64,000 bases of DNA, taken from NCBI RefSeq assembly GCF_023276435.1, contig NZ_JALLPO010000007.1:62001-126000 (forward strand). The letters run 5' to 3'. Position 1 is the stretch's first letter. Every line of letters begins with the position of its first letter. Made by a program: the position numbers and the translations under genes. Shown piece by piece: positions 43,391 through 54,659 of this stretch. A model generated the notes under the pieces. That model was not told where the DNA came from, ran no database searches, and saw nothing but the letters and a program-made list of their open reading frames with translations. Origin of the DNA: Sphaerisporangium perillae (GTDB lineage Bacteria > Actinomycetota > Actinomycetes > Streptosporangiales > Streptosporangiaceae).

Positions 43391-43945
43391 ATGCCACGGG
43401 ATGTGCGACGCCGTGCGGCCGCTGTGGCGATCGTCCTCGCCTGCGGCCTGGTAGGAACCTCGGAGTGCGCGGCGTGGGCCCTGACCGGCGCCCACCCCGC
43501 CGCCACCGCCTACTGGTCGCCAGGGTCATGGGCGGCCTGGTCGGGGCGGCCCGTGACGGGCGGGCGGCTCGGCGACCGGGCGGCCAACTGGGCGCTGACC
43601 CAGCTCGGGAAGCCGTACGTCTGGGCCGCCGCCGGCCCGCGCGGGTACGACTGCTCGGGCCTCACCATGCGCGCGTGGCAGCGGGTGGGGGTGCCCCTGC
43701 CCCACTGGACCGGGACCCAGTGGACCTCGGGCCGGCGGGTGCCGCTCGCCTCGCTGCGCCGGGGCGACCTGCTGTTCTTCGGGCGTCGCACGCGCGACCC
43801 CGGCACCATCGCCCACGTCGGCATCTACATCGGCGGAGGCCAGATGGTCCACGCCCCCAAGAGAGGGGACGTGGTGCGCATCGCCTCCATCTGGCGCCCG
43901 AACATGGTCGGCGTGGTCCGGCCGAAGAACCGGGTCGCCACGTGA
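43391..43945 (+). CDS. Secreted NlpC/P60 peptidoglycan hydrolase
   Basis: 184 aa from ATG 43391 (GAGAGGGG 6 nt upstream). Signal peptide (AAAVAIVLACGLVGTSECAAWA), then a compact NlpC/P60 domain: catalytic Cys in GYDCSGLTMRAW, His in IAHVGIYIGGG, third residue His in MVHAPKRGD. Cleaves peptide stems of peptidoglycan. No binding module, so it may act near the membrane or be targeted by partners. Located behind the sigma-fusion pair, a possible target of that regulator. Confidence 0.9.
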   Translation: MPRDVRRRAAAVAIVLACGLVGTSECAAWALTGAHPAATAYWSPGSWAAWSGRPVTGGRLGDRAANWALTQLGKPYVWAAAGPRGYDCSGLTMRAWQRVGVPLPHWTGTQWTSGRRVPLASLRRGDLLFFGRRTRDPGTIAHVGIYIGGGQMVHAPKRGDVVRIASIWRPNMVGVVRPKNRVAT

Positions 43946-44059
43946 GCACGGGCGCGTGGTGCTTCGCCTGCCTGGTGTCGGCGGGCCGCGGCGGCCGGTC
44001 CTTCGTCATGGCGTGCCGCGCGGCCGTACAGCGCCGGCGCGGACGGGCGCGGACGGCGA

Positions 44060-44605
44060 TCAGTGCTCGTCGATGACCGGATGCTCCTCGCCCGCGGCGG
44101 GCTCCTCACCCTCGGCCGGCTCCTCGTGATCGAGAGCGCGCTTGATCGAGCGCTGGATCTCCACCTCGGCCTCGACCCGGCCGACCCAGTTGGCGCCCTC
44201 GACCGACTTGCCCGGCTCGAGGTCCTTGTAGACCTCGAAGAAGTGCTGGATCTCCAGCCGGTCGAACTCCGGGACGTGGTGGATGTCGCGGATGTGCTCC
44301 ATGCGGGGGTCGGTGGCCGGAACGCAAAGGACCTTGTCGTCCCCGCCCTTCTCGTCGGTCATCCGGAACATCCCGACGGCCCGGCAGCTGATCAGGCAGC
44401 CGGGGAACGTGGGCTCCTGGAGCAGGACGAGCGCGTCGAGCGGGTCGCCGTCCTCACCCAGGGTGTTCTCGATGAAGCCGTAGTCGGCGGGGTACTGCGT
44501 GGAGGTGAAAAGAAGACGGTCCAGCCGGATGCGGCCCGTCTTGTGATCAACCTCGTACTTGTTGCGTTGTCCCTTAGGGATCTCAACGACAACGTCGAAC
44601 TCCAC
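44060..44605 (-). CDS. ppa: Inorganic pyrophosphatase
   Basis: 181 aa from GTG 44605 with GGAGGA upstream. Family I soluble enzyme: [13 protein letters not shown] near the start, catalytic [20 protein letters not shown] with the metal-binding Asp cluster, then [11 protein letters not shown] and [13 protein letters not shown]. Converts diphosphate to phosphate and pulls biosynthetic reactions forward. The C-terminal 20 residues are a Glu-rich tail ([15 protein letters not shown]) beyond the usual end. Divergent from dacB. Confidence 0.95.
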   Translation of the reverse strand: MEFDVVVEIPKGQRNKYEVDHKTGRIRLDRLLFTSTQYPADYGFIENTLGEDGDPLDALVLLQEPTFPGCLISCRAVGMFRMTDEKGGDDKVLCVPATDPRMEHIRDIHHVPEFDRLEIQHFFEVYKDLEPGKSVEGANWVGRVEAEVEIQRSIKRALDHEEPAEGEEPAAGEEHPVIDEH

Positions 44606-44705
44606 TGCGGTTCCTCCGCTCAAGCCTCCCGGGCAGTCCGGGGCGGGCGTTAATGTCTCGTAGGCGTATATCCAGGATGACGCATGCGGGAAAGAGGTCG
44701 GTGAG

Positions 44706-46109
44706 GTGGTGCGGCGCGAGCGCTTGGTAGCGGTGGCGACCCTCGCCCTGCTGCAGGCGTTCGTCTGCGCCGCCGGCGCATACGTTCTCGCAGGTGGGCC
44801 GGGCGACGATCTCGCCACGAAGGCCCCGGCCAAGACCGTCACGCCGACACCGGCTCCCGTCGCCATCGTGACCGCGGGCCCGGTGCTGCCACCGGCTCCT
44901 GACGGACCTCTTCCGGGAAAGGGTACTTTGGCGGCCCGGCTCACCCGCGCGCTGGGCGACTCCGCGCTCGGCGGCAGCGTCGGCGCCGTCGTGATCGACG
45001 TCGGCGGGCGGTCCACGTTGTTCGGCAGCGCGGCGAACACGGGTCTGACCCCCGCCTCCACCACCAAGATCGTGACCGCCGTCGCGGCGCTGACCTCCCT
45101 GGGCCCCGACACGCGGGTCGCCACGCGCGTCGTCCAGGAGAAGCCCGGCACGATCACGCTGGTCGGCGGGGGCGATCCGACGCTCGCCGGTCCGAAGGCC
45201 GCGAGGTCGCCCGGCTATCCCCGCTCCGCCTCGCTGGTCATGCTGGCCTCCCGCACGGCGCGCGCGCTGAAGGCGGCGGGCGTCACCTCTGTGAGCCTGT
45301 CCTACGACGATTCGCTGTTCAGCGGGCCGCGCACCGCGCCCGGCTGGAAGCCGGGGTACGTGCCGGAGGGCAGCGTCGCCCCCGTGACCGCGCTCACCAT
45401 CGACGAGGGCCGCCAGAACCCCGGCGGCTCGGCGCGGTACGCCGACCCGCCGGAGTCGGCCACCGAGGCTTTCGCCTCCTTGCTGCGGCGCTACGGCCTC
45501 AAGGTGGGCAAGCAGGTCAAGCGGGACGAGACGGCGTCCACCGCCCGCGAGATCGCGAGGGTCGAGTCCCCGCCGGTGTACGAGCTGGTCGAGCACATGC
45601 TGACGCAGAGCGACAACGACCTGGCCGAGGCGCTCGCCCACCTCGTCGCGGTCAAGGAGGGCAGGCCCGGCACGTTCTCGGGCGTCGCGCAGGCCATGCA
45701 GAGCACGCTCAAGAGGCTCGGCGTCGCCGACGGCGTCCTGGTCTACGACGGCAGCGGGCTGTCCACCCGCAACCGCATCACCCCGGCCGCGCTCGCCCGG
45801 CTGATCGCCCTGGCGGCCTCGCCGGCCAACCCGCACCTGCACGCCGTCATCAGCGGGCTGCCCGTCGCCGGGTTCACCGGCACCCTCGGCCACCGGTACG
45901 ACAAGCGCGACAGCAAGGCGGCGGCGGGAGTGGTGAGGGCCAAAACGGGCACGTTGAACGGGGTGAACACCCTGACGGGACTCTCCAGGACCGCCGATGG
46001 CCGGCTCGTGGCCTTCGCGTTCATGGCGGACAAGGTGACCGATCCCGACGGGGCAGTGGCGGCGCTCGACCGGCTGGCCGCGCTCGTCAGCGGGTGCGGT
46101 TGCTCATAA
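44706..46109 (+). CDS. dacB: D-alanyl-D-alanine carboxypeptidase/endopeptidase (PBP4 type)
   Basis: 467 aa, GTG start, N-terminal membrane signal-anchor ([20 protein letters not shown]) and a Pro-rich spacer. Class C penicillin-binding protein motifs: S-x-x-K as PASTTK (Ser118/Lys121), SDN in [11 protein letters not shown] (about 301) and KTG in [10 protein letters not shown] (about 413). Trims or cleaves peptidoglycan cross-links outside the cell. In actinomycetes it lies next to ppa and the DUF2342-tilS-hpt-ftsH block, as here. Confidence 0.94.
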   Translation: MVRRERLVAVATLALLQAFVCAAGAYVLAGGPGDDLATKAPAKTVTPTPAPVAIVTAGPVLPPAPDGPLPGKGTLAARLTRALGDSALGGSVGAVVIDVGGRSTLFGSAANTGLTPASTTKIVTAVAALTSLGPDTRVATRVVQEKPGTITLVGGGDPTLAGPKAARSPGYPRSASLVMLASRTARALKAAGVTSVSLSYDDSLFSGPRTAPGWKPGYVPEGSVAPVTALTIDEGRQNPGGSARYADPPESATEAFASLLRRYGLKVGKQVKRDETASTAREIARVESPPVYELVEHMLTQSDNDLAEALAHLVAVKEGRPGTFSGVAQAMQSTLKRLGVADGVLVYDGSGLSTRNRITPAALARLIALAASPANPHLHAVISGLPVAGFTGTLGHRYDKRDSKAAAGVVRAKTGTLNGVNTLTGLSRTADGRLVAFAFMADKVTDPDGAVAALDRLAALVSGCGCS

Positions 46110-46137
46110 CCGCACCGCACGACGTACGGTGGTGAAT

Positions 46138-47229
46138 ATGCAGGTGATCGACTGGGATCTGGCCGTTTCTACTGGTGTCCGCCTTGTCCGACCCGGGCCA
46201 CAGGTGACCCGAGAGGAGGCCAGGCATGCCGTCACCGAGCTCCGGCGGTTGTCGCGCGAGGCCGAGGGGCACGTGCAGGAGTTCGCGCGCATCAACGGGG
46301 CGGCGGAGCCCGAGGAGGCCACCGTCGTCGACCGCCCGGGCTGGATCCGCGCCAACGTCGAGGGGTTCCGGGTCGTCCTGGAGCCGCTGACCGAGCGCAT
46401 GACCTCCCGGCGCACCCAGATCCCGGCCATCGTGGGCGCCGTCGGCTCCCGGGTGACCGGCGTCGAGGTGGGCGCGGTGCTGGCGTTCCTGGCGACGCGC
46501 GTGCTCGGGCAGTACGAGCTGTTCCTGCCGCCCGACCCCGGCGGACGCTCCCCCATCGGGCGGCTGACCTTGGTCGCGCCCAACATCGTGCACACCGAGC
46601 GGGAGCTCGGCGTCAACCCCCGCGACTTCCGGCTCTGGGTCTGCCTGCACGAGGAGACCCACCGGGTGCAGTTCACCGGCGTGCCGTGGCTGCGCGAGTA
46701 CGTGCGCGCCCAGATGACCGAGTTCCTCCTCGCCTCCGACATCGACCTCGGCACCATGCTGGAGCGCCTGCGCGCGGCCTCGGACGCCGTCGCCGACGCG
46801 CTCAAGGGCGGTGAGGGCAACCTCATCGACGCCATCCAGACGCCGGAGCAGAAGGAGATCCTCGACCGGCTCACCGCGGTGATGACCCTGGTCGAGGGGC
46901 ACGGCGACTACGTGATGGACGCCGTCGGGCCCACCGTGGTGCCATCGGTGGCCGACATCCGCTCGAAGTTCCAGCACCGCAGGGAGGGCGGCTCCCGGTT
47001 CGACAAGACGATCAGGCGCCTGCTCGGTGTCGAGCTCAAGCTGAAGCAGTACGCCGAGGGGTCGGCGTTCGTGCGCAAGGTCGTCGACGAGGTCGGCATC
47101 GACGGGTTCAACCGCGTCTGGGGCTCGCCCACGACGCTGCCCGACCACAGCGAGATCAAGAATCCCGAGCAGTGGATCGCCCGCGTGGTGCACGCCCCCG
47201 AGCTCCCGTCGGCGAACGGGCACGGGTAG
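46138..47229 (+). CDS. Zinc-dependent metalloprotease-like protein (DUF2342)
   Basis: 363 aa from ATG 46138 (a GTG at 46129 is possible). Zinc motif HEETHRVQF (H-E-x-x-H type) plus downstream [12 protein letters not shown], as in the actinobacterial DUF2342 family, sometimes labelled as F420-biosynthesis-associated. Proteolytic activity is predicted from the motif only. Cytosolic, conserved immediately before tilS. Confidence 0.87.
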   Translation: MQVIDWDLAVSTGVRLVRPGPQVTREEARHAVTELRRLSREAEGHVQEFARINGAAEPEEATVVDRPGWIRANVEGFRVVLEPLTERMTSRRTQIPAIVGAVGSRVTGVEVGAVLAFLATRVLGQYELFLPPDPGGRSPIGRLTLVAPNIVHTERELGVNPRDFRLWVCLHEETHRVQFTGVPWLREYVRAQMTEFLLASDIDLGTMLERLRAASDAVADALKGGEGNLIDAIQTPEQKEILDRLTAVMTLVEGHGDYVMDAVGPTVVPSVADIRSKFQHRREGGSRFDKTIRRLLGVELKLKQYAEGSAFVRKVVDEVGIDGFNRVWGSPTTLPDHSEIKNPEQWIARVVHAPELPSANGHG

Positions 47230-47255
47230 GTCCCGCTCCGCACCAAACTAGGAGC

Positions 47256-48233
47256 ATGGGACCGCATCCCGCCGTCGCGGAGATCCGCCGTGCCGTACGG
47301 CTGTCGCTCGCCGATCTGCCGCAGGGCGCCCTCGTCCTGGTCGCGTGCAGCGGCGGCGGCGACTCGCTGGCGCTCGCCGCCTGCCTGGCGTTCACCGCGC
47401 CCCGGCAGGGGCTGCGCGCGGGGCTGCTGACCGTCGACCACGGCCTGCAGGAGGGTTCGCGCGAGCGTGCGGAGGAGGTCGTGGGCCTGGCGTCCAGGTT
47501 CGGCCTCACGCCGGCGGAGGCGCTCACCGTGACGGTGGGCAAGGCCGGCGGGCCGGAGGCCGCCGCGCGGGAGGCCAGGTACGCGGCGCTGTCGCCGGCC
47601 GCGAGACGGCTAGGCGCCTCGGCGGTGCTGCTCGGGCACACGCGCGACGACCAGGCCGAGACCGTGCTGCTGCGGCTGGCGCGGGGGAGCGGCACCCGCT
47701 CCCTGGCCGGGATGCCCGCGGCCTGGGGCATCTACCGCAGGCCGCTGCTCGGCGTCGCCAGGGAGACGACCCGGCGCGCGTGCGAGGCCCTGGGCCTGGC
47801 TCCCTGGGACGATCCACACAATGCCGACTCCGCGTACGCCCGGGTGCGCGTCAGGCACGACGTCCTCCCGGTGCTCGAGGGGGCGCTCGGGCCCGGCGTG
47901 ACCGAGGCGCTCGCGCGTACCGCCGGGTTGTGCAGAGACGACGCCGACGCGCTGGACGACTGGGCGGACGAGGTCTACGCCCGGCTCAGGGGCATCGGCG
48001 TGGACCTGACGGTCGAGGGGCTGAAGGAACTTCCCGCCGCGGTCCGCCGCAGGGTGATCCAGCGGGCGGCCCTCGCGGCGGGCGCGACGGCCTCGGCTCT
48101 GGCGGCCGTCCACATCGAGCAGGTGGACCGCCTGGTCACCGAATGGCGCGGGCAGCGGCTGGTGGAGCTACCCGGGGGGGTGGGAGTGGTCCGGCGGTAT
48201 GGCACCCTGATATTCGCCAGCACCCTCTCATGA
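47256..48233 (+). CDS. tilS: tRNA(Ile)-lysidine synthase
   Basis: 325 aa from ATG 47256. PP-loop SGGGDS (about 32-37), then TVDHGLQ and [27 protein letters not shown] and the [19 protein letters not shown] block. Uses ATP and lysine to modify C34 of tRNA-Ile(CAU) so that it reads AUA. The C-terminal substrate-recognition domain of long forms is absent, as usual in actinobacteria. Followed after 13 nt by hpt. Confidence 0.94.
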   Translation: MGPHPAVAEIRRAVRLSLADLPQGALVLVACSGGGDSLALAACLAFTAPRQGLRAGLLTVDHGLQEGSRERAEEVVGLASRFGLTPAEALTVTVGKAGGPEAAAREARYAALSPAARRLGASAVLLGHTRDDQAETVLLRLARGSGTRSLAGMPAAWGIYRRPLLGVARETTRRACEALGLAPWDDPHNADSAYARVRVRHDVLPVLEGALGPGVTEALARTAGLCRDDADALDDWADEVYARLRGIGVDLTVEGLKELPAAVRRRVIQRAALAAGATASALAAVHIEQVDRLVTEWRGQRLVELPGGVGVVRRYGTLIFASTLS

Positions 48234-48246
48234 AGGAAAACCCCAG

Positions 48247-48804
48247 GTGGACGCAGCCGACATGGGCAAGGACCTGGAAAAGGTCCTCATTCCCGAGGAA
48301 GAACTTCAGGCGAAGATCAAGGAGCTCGCCGGACAGATCGACGCGGACTACGAGGGCAAGAACCTACTGATCGTCGGGGTGCTCAAGGGTGCGGTCATGA
48401 TCATGGCCGATCTGGCGCGCGCGCTGCACATCGAAGTCCAGATGGACTGGATGGCCGTCTCGTCGTACGGGGCGGGCACCAAGTCGTCGGGCGTCGTCCG
48501 GACGCTCAAGGACCTCGACACCGACATCGCCGGGCGCCACGTCCTCGTGGTGGAGGACATCATCGACTCCGGGCTGACCCTGTCGTGGCTGGTGCACAAC
48601 CTCCAGTCGCGCAACCCCGCCTCGGTGGCGATCTGCACCCTGCTCCGCAAGCCGGAGGCCGTGAAGGTGCCGATCGATGTGAAATACGTCGGGTTCGACA
48701 TCCCCAACGAATTCGTGATCGGATACGGGCTCGACTATGCCGAGCGCTTCCGCAATCTGCCGTTCATCGGCACCCTGGCGCGGCACGTATACGGTGCGGA
48801 GTAA
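48247..48804 (+). CDS. hpt: Hypoxanthine phosphoribosyltransferase
   Basis: 185 aa from GTG 48247 (AAGGA 9 nt upstream; ATG 48262 is an alternative). PRPP-binding motif VLVVEDIIDSGLTLSWL, flexible loop region MAVSSYGAGTKSSGV and KYVGFDIPNEFVIGYGLDYA. Salvages hypoxanthine and guanine to IMP and GMP. The classical actinobacterial order tilS-hpt-ftsH is kept. Confidence 0.95.
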   Translation: MDAADMGKDLEKVLIPEEELQAKIKELAGQIDADYEGKNLLIVGVLKGAVMIMADLARALHIEVQMDWMAVSSYGAGTKSSGVVRTLKDLDTDIAGRHVLVVEDIIDSGLTLSWLVHNLQSRNPASVAICTLLRKPEAVKVPIDVKYVGFDIPNEFVIGYGLDYAERFRNLPFIGTLARHVYGAE

Positions 48805-48971
48805 GCCCTGAGCGAAGTTCTGTGCCGTCAACTGGTGAGATACGTCGTCATTCGGTCTCCTCGTGGGGAACACGGGGCCACCTGACGTACGTTGGTAGGA
48901 CAAAGCCGGTGTCGCCGGAGCAGTGACCCTGCGCCGCGCCCCGGTGTACCTTCGGATGTCTCCGGAGGTTC

Positions 48972-49034
48972 GACTGCCTCCGGGCAGTCAGTAGGAGCGG
49001 TTCGGGATGCCGCTAACCCCGGGTTCGCCCGGGG
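48972..49034 (+). other. Two tetraloop hairpins in the ftsH leader
   Basis: GACTGCC-TCCG-GGCAGTC (48972-48989) and CCCCGGG-TTCG-CCCGGGG (49017-49034), both with perfect 7-bp stems and stable tetraloops, 27 nt apart, within the 279-bp hpt-ftsH gap. A partly overlapping alternative stem CCGGAGG/CCTCCGG (48962-48968 / 48977-48983) excludes the first one, so a switch is conceivable. No T-run follows, so they are not obvious terminators. Confidence 0.55.
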
Positions 49035-49083
49035 CGTCAGGCCGTGTTCAGGAAGGGACGGGCCCGCAGGGGTTCCGCATCGG

Positions 49084-51102
<2,019 letters not shown>

Positions 51103-51105
51103 CGG

Positions 51106-51693
51106 GTGACCGCCGAACCGTTCAAGGTCGACTCGGCCCGGATCGAGAAGGCCGTTCGCGAGATCCTGCTCGCGATCGGTGAAGATCCGGACCGGGACGG
51201 CCTGCTCGACACCCCCGCCCGGGTCGCACGCGCCTACGCCGAGCAGTTCGCCGGGCTGGGGCAGACTCCGCAGGACGTCCTCACCACCGTCTTCGACGCC
51301 GACCACGACGAGATGGTCCTGGTGAAGGACATCGAGGTGTTCTCCACCTGCGAGCACCACCTCGTCCCCTTCCACGGGGTCGCCCACGTCGGCTACGTGC
51401 CCAACGAGAAGGGGCAGATCACCGGTCTGTCCAAGCTCGCCAGGCTGGTCGACGTCTACGCCAGGCGCCCCCAGGTCCAGGAGCGCATGACCTCGCAGAT
51501 CGCCGACGCGCTCATGGCCGTGCTGGCGCCGCGGGGGGTCATCGTCGTGATCGAGGCGGAGCACCTCTGCATGACCATGCGAGGGGTGCGCAAGCCGGGC
51601 GCCAAGACCATCACCTCGGCGGTGCGCGGCGACTTCCGCGACAGCGACAGGACCCGTGCCGAGGCGATGGCCCTCATCCTCGGCCGCCGCTGA
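51106..51693 (+). CDS. folE: GTP cyclohydrolase I
   Basis: 195 aa, GTG start. Zinc and active-site motifs [13 protein letters not shown] and [35 protein letters not shown] is the conserved pterin-binding stretch. First step of folate synthesis: GTP to dihydroneopterin triphosphate. The zinc ligands Cys-His-Cys are all present, so this is the zinc-type enzyme. Confidence 0.97.
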   Translation: MTAEPFKVDSARIEKAVREILLAIGEDPDRDGLLDTPARVARAYAEQFAGLGQTPQDVLTTVFDADHDEMVLVKDIEVFSTCEHHLVPFHGVAHVGYVPNEKGQITGLSKLARLVDVYARRPQVQERMTSQIADALMAVLAPRGVIVVIEAEHLCMTMRGVRKPGAKTITSAVRGDFRDSDRTRAEAMALILGRR

Positions 51694-51750
51694 CCGCTCT
51701 GGGCCGAGTTCGGCACGTGTGGAATATCACGTGCGGGTCGGGCCGATTCG

Positions 51751-51759
51751 TTATCCACA
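51751..51759 (+). promoter_or_regulatory. Isolated DnaA box
   Basis: TTATCCACA, a perfect consensus box, in the folE-folP gap about 50 bp before the folP start. Single boxes can act as regulatory sites or titrate DnaA. There is no cluster, so this is not an origin. Confidence 0.5.
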
Positions 51760-51810
51760 AGCCGGACCCATGGCACAGATCGTCACCGGGGAGCACCTAG
51801 GCTGGACGCC

Positions 51811-52668
51811 ATGACCACATGGAGGGTGCCGGGGTTGCCCCACGAGGGGCGCTGTCTGGTCATGGGCGTGGTCAACGTCACCCCTGACTCCTTCTCCGAC
51901 GGCGGCCAGTCGTTCGACCCCGACGTCGCGGTGCGCCACGGCCTCGAGCTCGTCGAGCAGGGAGCCGACATCGTCGACGTGGGCGGCGAGTCCACCCGTC
52001 CGGGCGCCGCGCGGGTGTCCCTGGAAGAGGAGCTGCGCCGGGTCGAGCCGGTCATCCGCGTCCTGGCACAAGAGGGCGTGACGGTGAGCGTCGACACGAT
52101 GCGCGCCGAGGTCGCCGAGGCGGCCGTAGGGGCCGGGGCCGCCCTGGTGAACGACGTCAGCGGCGGTCTCGCCGACCCGGTGATGCCCCGCGTGGTGGCC
52201 GCCGCGGGCGTGCCCTACGTCGTGATGCACTGGCGCGGCCACAGCCACGAGATGGAGGGCCGCGCCGTCTACTCCGACGTGGTGACCGAGGTCGCCGAGG
52301 AGCTGCGCAAGCGGGTCGACTCCGTGCTCGCCGAGGGCGTGGCGGAGCACCAGATCATCGTGGACCCGGGCCTCGGCTTCGCCAAGCGAGCGGAGCACAA
52401 CTGGCCACTGCTCGCCGGCATCGGCAGGCTCAACGAGCTGGGCTACCCCGTCATCATCGGGGCCTCGCGGAAGCGGTTCCTCGGTCGCCTGCTCGCCGAT
52501 CCCGACGGCACGCCTAGGCCGTTCAGCCGATCCGACGACGCCACGCTCGCCGTCACCGCGCTGGCCGCCCACGCCGGCGCCTGGTGCGTGCGGGTCCACC
52601 GGGTGCGTCCCAACGCCGACGCCGTCCGCGTCGCGGCCGCCTGGCTGGACGGGGAGGGGGTCCGATGA
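51811..52668 (+). CDS. folP: Dihydropteroate synthase
   Basis: 285 aa. Signatures VMGVVNVTPDSFSDGGQSF and DIVDVGGESTRPGA, then VSVDTMRAEVAEAA, NDVSGGLADP and DPGLGFAKRAEHN. Joins hydroxymethyldihydropterin diphosphate with p-aminobenzoate; the sulfonamide target. Stop overlaps the next start by ATGA. Confidence 0.97.
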   Translation: MTTWRVPGLPHEGRCLVMGVVNVTPDSFSDGGQSFDPDVAVRHGLELVEQGADIVDVGGESTRPGAARVSLEEELRRVEPVIRVLAQEGVTVSVDTMRAEVAEAAVGAGAALVNDVSGGLADPVMPRVVAAAGVPYVVMHWRGHSHEMEGRAVYSDVVTEVAEELRKRVDSVLAEGVAEHQIIVDPGLGFAKRAEHNWPLLAGIGRLNELGYPVIIGASRKRFLGRLLADPDGTPRPFSRSDDATLAVTALAAHAGAWCVRVHRVRPNADAVRVAAAWLDGEGVR

Positions 52669-53099
52669 GCACGACCGCTGCGGAGATCGAGAAGCTCAAC
52701 GAGGCTTTCTACACCGCGATCGAGGGCGGCGACCTCGACCGGATGACCGAGATCTGGGCCGACGACGAAGAGGGCCGGGTCGCGATGTGCGTGCATCCCG
52801 GCTGGCCGATGCTGACCGGGCGGTCGGAGGTCCTGCGCTCCTGGGCTCTGATCATGGCCAACACGCCGTACATCCAGTTCGTGCTGACCGACGTGCGCAC
52901 GACCGTGATCGGCGATGTCGCGGTGCTGACCTGCGCCGAGAACATTTTGACCGCCGCCGACACCGAGGACGCCACCTTCGCGGCGGGCCGGGTCGTGGCG
53001 ACCAACACCTTCGTCAGGACCATGGGGGGCTGGCGGCTCTGGTCCCACCACGGCTCCCCGGTCCTGCAGGGCGATGACGACGAGGAAGCCGAGGAGTGA
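52665..53099 (+). CDS. NTF2-like (SnoaL_3-type) protein in the folate operon
   Basis: 144 aa, ATG overlapping the folP stop. NTF2-like fold pattern: IEKLNEAFYTAIEGGDLDRM, WADDEEGRVAMCVHPGWPML, GRSEVLRSWALIMANTPYIQ, then RMGGWRLWSHHGSP-like end (FVRTMGGWRLWSHHGSPV). Ends in an acidic tail (DDDEEAEE). Enzyme or binding role unknown. The tight coupling between folP and folB makes a folate-related role plausible, perhaps a missing pterin step. Confidence 0.85.
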   Translation: MSTTAAEIEKLNEAFYTAIEGGDLDRMTEIWADDEEGRVAMCVHPGWPMLTGRSEVLRSWALIMANTPYIQFVLTDVRTTVIGDVAVLTCAENILTAADTEDATFAAGRVVATNTFVRTMGGWRLWSHHGSPVLQGDDDEEAEE

Positions 53100-53115
53100 C
53101 CGCGAGGTGGGGGCG

Positions 53116-53481
53116 ATGAGCGCGGACACGGTGAGCCTGGTGGGGCTGCGGGCGCGGGGCAGGCATGGGTGCCTGCCGGCCGAGCGCGAGCTGGGGCAGG
53201 AGTTCGTGGTGGACGTCACGCTCCACCTGGACACCGCCCCGGCCGCTGCCGGTGACGACCTGAGCAAGACCGTCGACTACGGCGAGCTGGCCGTCAGGCT
53301 GGCGGGCATCGTCGAGGGGGAGCCGGTCAACCTGATAGAGACGCTGGCACAGCGCCTGGCGGACGCCTGCCTTGCCGGCGAGCTGGTCGAGGAGGTCGAG
53401 GTGAGGGTGCACAAGCCCGCCGCGCCCATCCCGCTTCCGTTCGACGACGTGGTGGTGACGGTTACAAGGAGGCGGCAATGA
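53116..53481 (+). CDS. folB: Dihydroneopterin aldolase
   Basis: 121 aa from ATG 53116 (GAGGTGGGGG upstream). GLRARGRHGCLPAERELGQE start, TVDYGELAVRLAGIVEGEPV and NLIETLAQRLADACL match FolB/FolX. Converts dihydroneopterin to hydroxymethyldihydropterin. Stop overlaps folK by ATGA. Confidence 0.95.
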   Translation: MSADTVSLVGLRARGRHGCLPAERELGQEFVVDVTLHLDTAPAAAGDDLSKTVDYGELAVRLAGIVEGEPVNLIETLAQRLADACLAGELVEEVEVRVHKPAAPIPLPFDDVVVTVTRRRQ

Positions 53482-53984
53482 AGGTCGTTCTGGCGCTGGG
53501 CAGCAACCTCGGCCGCCGGTTCGACACGCTGCAAGGCGCCGTCGACGCGCTTTTCGACGCGCCCGGGCTGGACTTCGTGGCGGTGTCGCCGGTGTACGAG
53601 ACCGATCCCGTCGGTGGGCCGCCCGACCAGCGCCCCTATCTCAACGCGGTCGTGATCGGCAGCACCATGACGCTCGGGCCCCAGGCGATCCTCGAACGGG
53701 CTCTCGGCGTGGAGGCGGCGTTCGGCCGGGTGCGCAAGGAGCACTGGGGGCCACGCACCCTCGACGTCGATCTGATCATGGTGGGTGACCTGATGTCGAG
53801 CGATCCCGAGCTCACGCTTCCACACCCCCTCGCTCACGAGCGGGCGTTCGTGCTGGTGCCGTGGTCGCAGGCCGACCCGGGGGCGGTGCTTCCCGGCCGG
53901 GGGTCGGTGGCCGGGCTGCTCGCCGATCTCGACCAGAAGGGCGTGCGGCTCCGCCCCGATCTGGCGCTACAGCCACCAGACTGA
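53478..53984 (+). CDS. folK: HPPK (hydroxymethyldihydropteridine pyrophosphokinase)
   Basis: 168 aa. VLALGSNLGRRFDTLQGAVD, VSPVYETDPVGGPPDQRPYL, the signature GPRTLDVDLIMVGD and LTLPHPLAHERAFVLVPW. Adds diphosphate from ATP to hydroxymethyldihydropterin, giving the FolP substrate. With folE, folP and folB the operon covers most of dihydropteroate synthesis. Confidence 0.96.
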   Translation: MKVVLALGSNLGRRFDTLQGAVDALFDAPGLDFVAVSPVYETDPVGGPPDQRPYLNAVVIGSTMTLGPQAILERALGVEAAFGRVRKEHWGPRTLDVDLIMVGDLMSSDPELTLPHPLAHERAFVLVPWSQADPGAVLPGRGSVAGLLADLDQKGVRLRPDLALQPPD

Positions 53985-54045
53985 CGTAGGCCGTCACACT
54001 GACGTGTGTGCCGGGTCGCTGAAGGGCAAACGAGGAGGATCGCGC

Positions 54046-54501
54046 GTGAAACCGAGCCGTCCCGGCGTGCTCGTCCTGCTGTTGGCCGTTTTCGCGGTCG
54101 TGACGTGGGCCCTGCTGCAGAAGGTCTACTCCGACCTGCCGACCGTCCCGTGGACCGCCATACCCACCGTGCTCCTCCTCGCGGTCGGCGAGGCGTACAG
54201 CGGATGGATGACCAAGGCGCGCATCGAGCGCAGGCCCGACACCAAGCCGGTGGAGCCGCTGGCGGTGGCCCGGCTGGCCGCCCTGGCCAAGGCGTCGGCG
54301 TACGTGGGCGCCGCCTTCGCCGGGATCTTCGCGGGCTTCGTCTTCCACGTCCTCCAGATGCTCGACCAGGACACTCCCCGGCGTGACTTCTTCCTGGCCG
54401 GCGGGTCGCTGCTCGCCTGCGTGATCCTGATCTGCGCGGCCCTCTTCCTGGAGCACTGCTGCAAGGTCCCGAGGGAACCGGACGACGACACCCGCGCGTG
54501 A
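54046..54501 (+). CDS. DUF3180 membrane protein
   Basis: 151 aa from GTG 54046 (CGAGGAGG 5-6 nt upstream). Four helices (about 6-24, 34-50, 82-104, 115-136). KVYSDLPTVPWTAIPTVLLLA and VARLAALAKASAYVGAAFAG are the conserved DUF3180 stretches. It regularly follows folK in actinobacteria; function unknown. Ends at a long hairpin. Confidence 0.9.
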   Translation: MKPSRPGVLVLLLAVFAVVTWALLQKVYSDLPTVPWTAIPTVLLLAVGEAYSGWMTKARIERRPDTKPVEPLAVARLAALAKASAYVGAAFAGIFAGFVFHVLQMLDQDTPRRDFFLAGGSLLACVILICAALFLEHCCKVPREPDDDTRA

Positions 54502-54513
54502 ACGTGCCGGGAC

Positions 54514-54550
54514 GCACGAAGCGGGGCCCGGCTTCGCGCCGGGCCCCGCT
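54514..54550. terminator. 16-bp hairpin ending the folate operon
   Basis: Perfect 16-bp stem (CGAAGCGGGGCCCGGC and its complement) with loop TTCGC and no T-run, between the convergent DUF3180 and nuoD genes. Confidence 0.85.
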
Positions 54551-54659
54551 TCGCACGGAGCCACCCTTGATCCCTATCCCTTTACGCAGGGTCCTTCTTT
54601 ACGAGATACGGGCGGTTAAACCTCTCTCCCGGAATCGGCCTCGCGGCGGAGGTGAGAGG

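Noticed and set aside
51751-51759. Replication origin
   Set aside because: One box only, no dnaA/dnaN/gyrB genes, no A/T-rich unwinding region.
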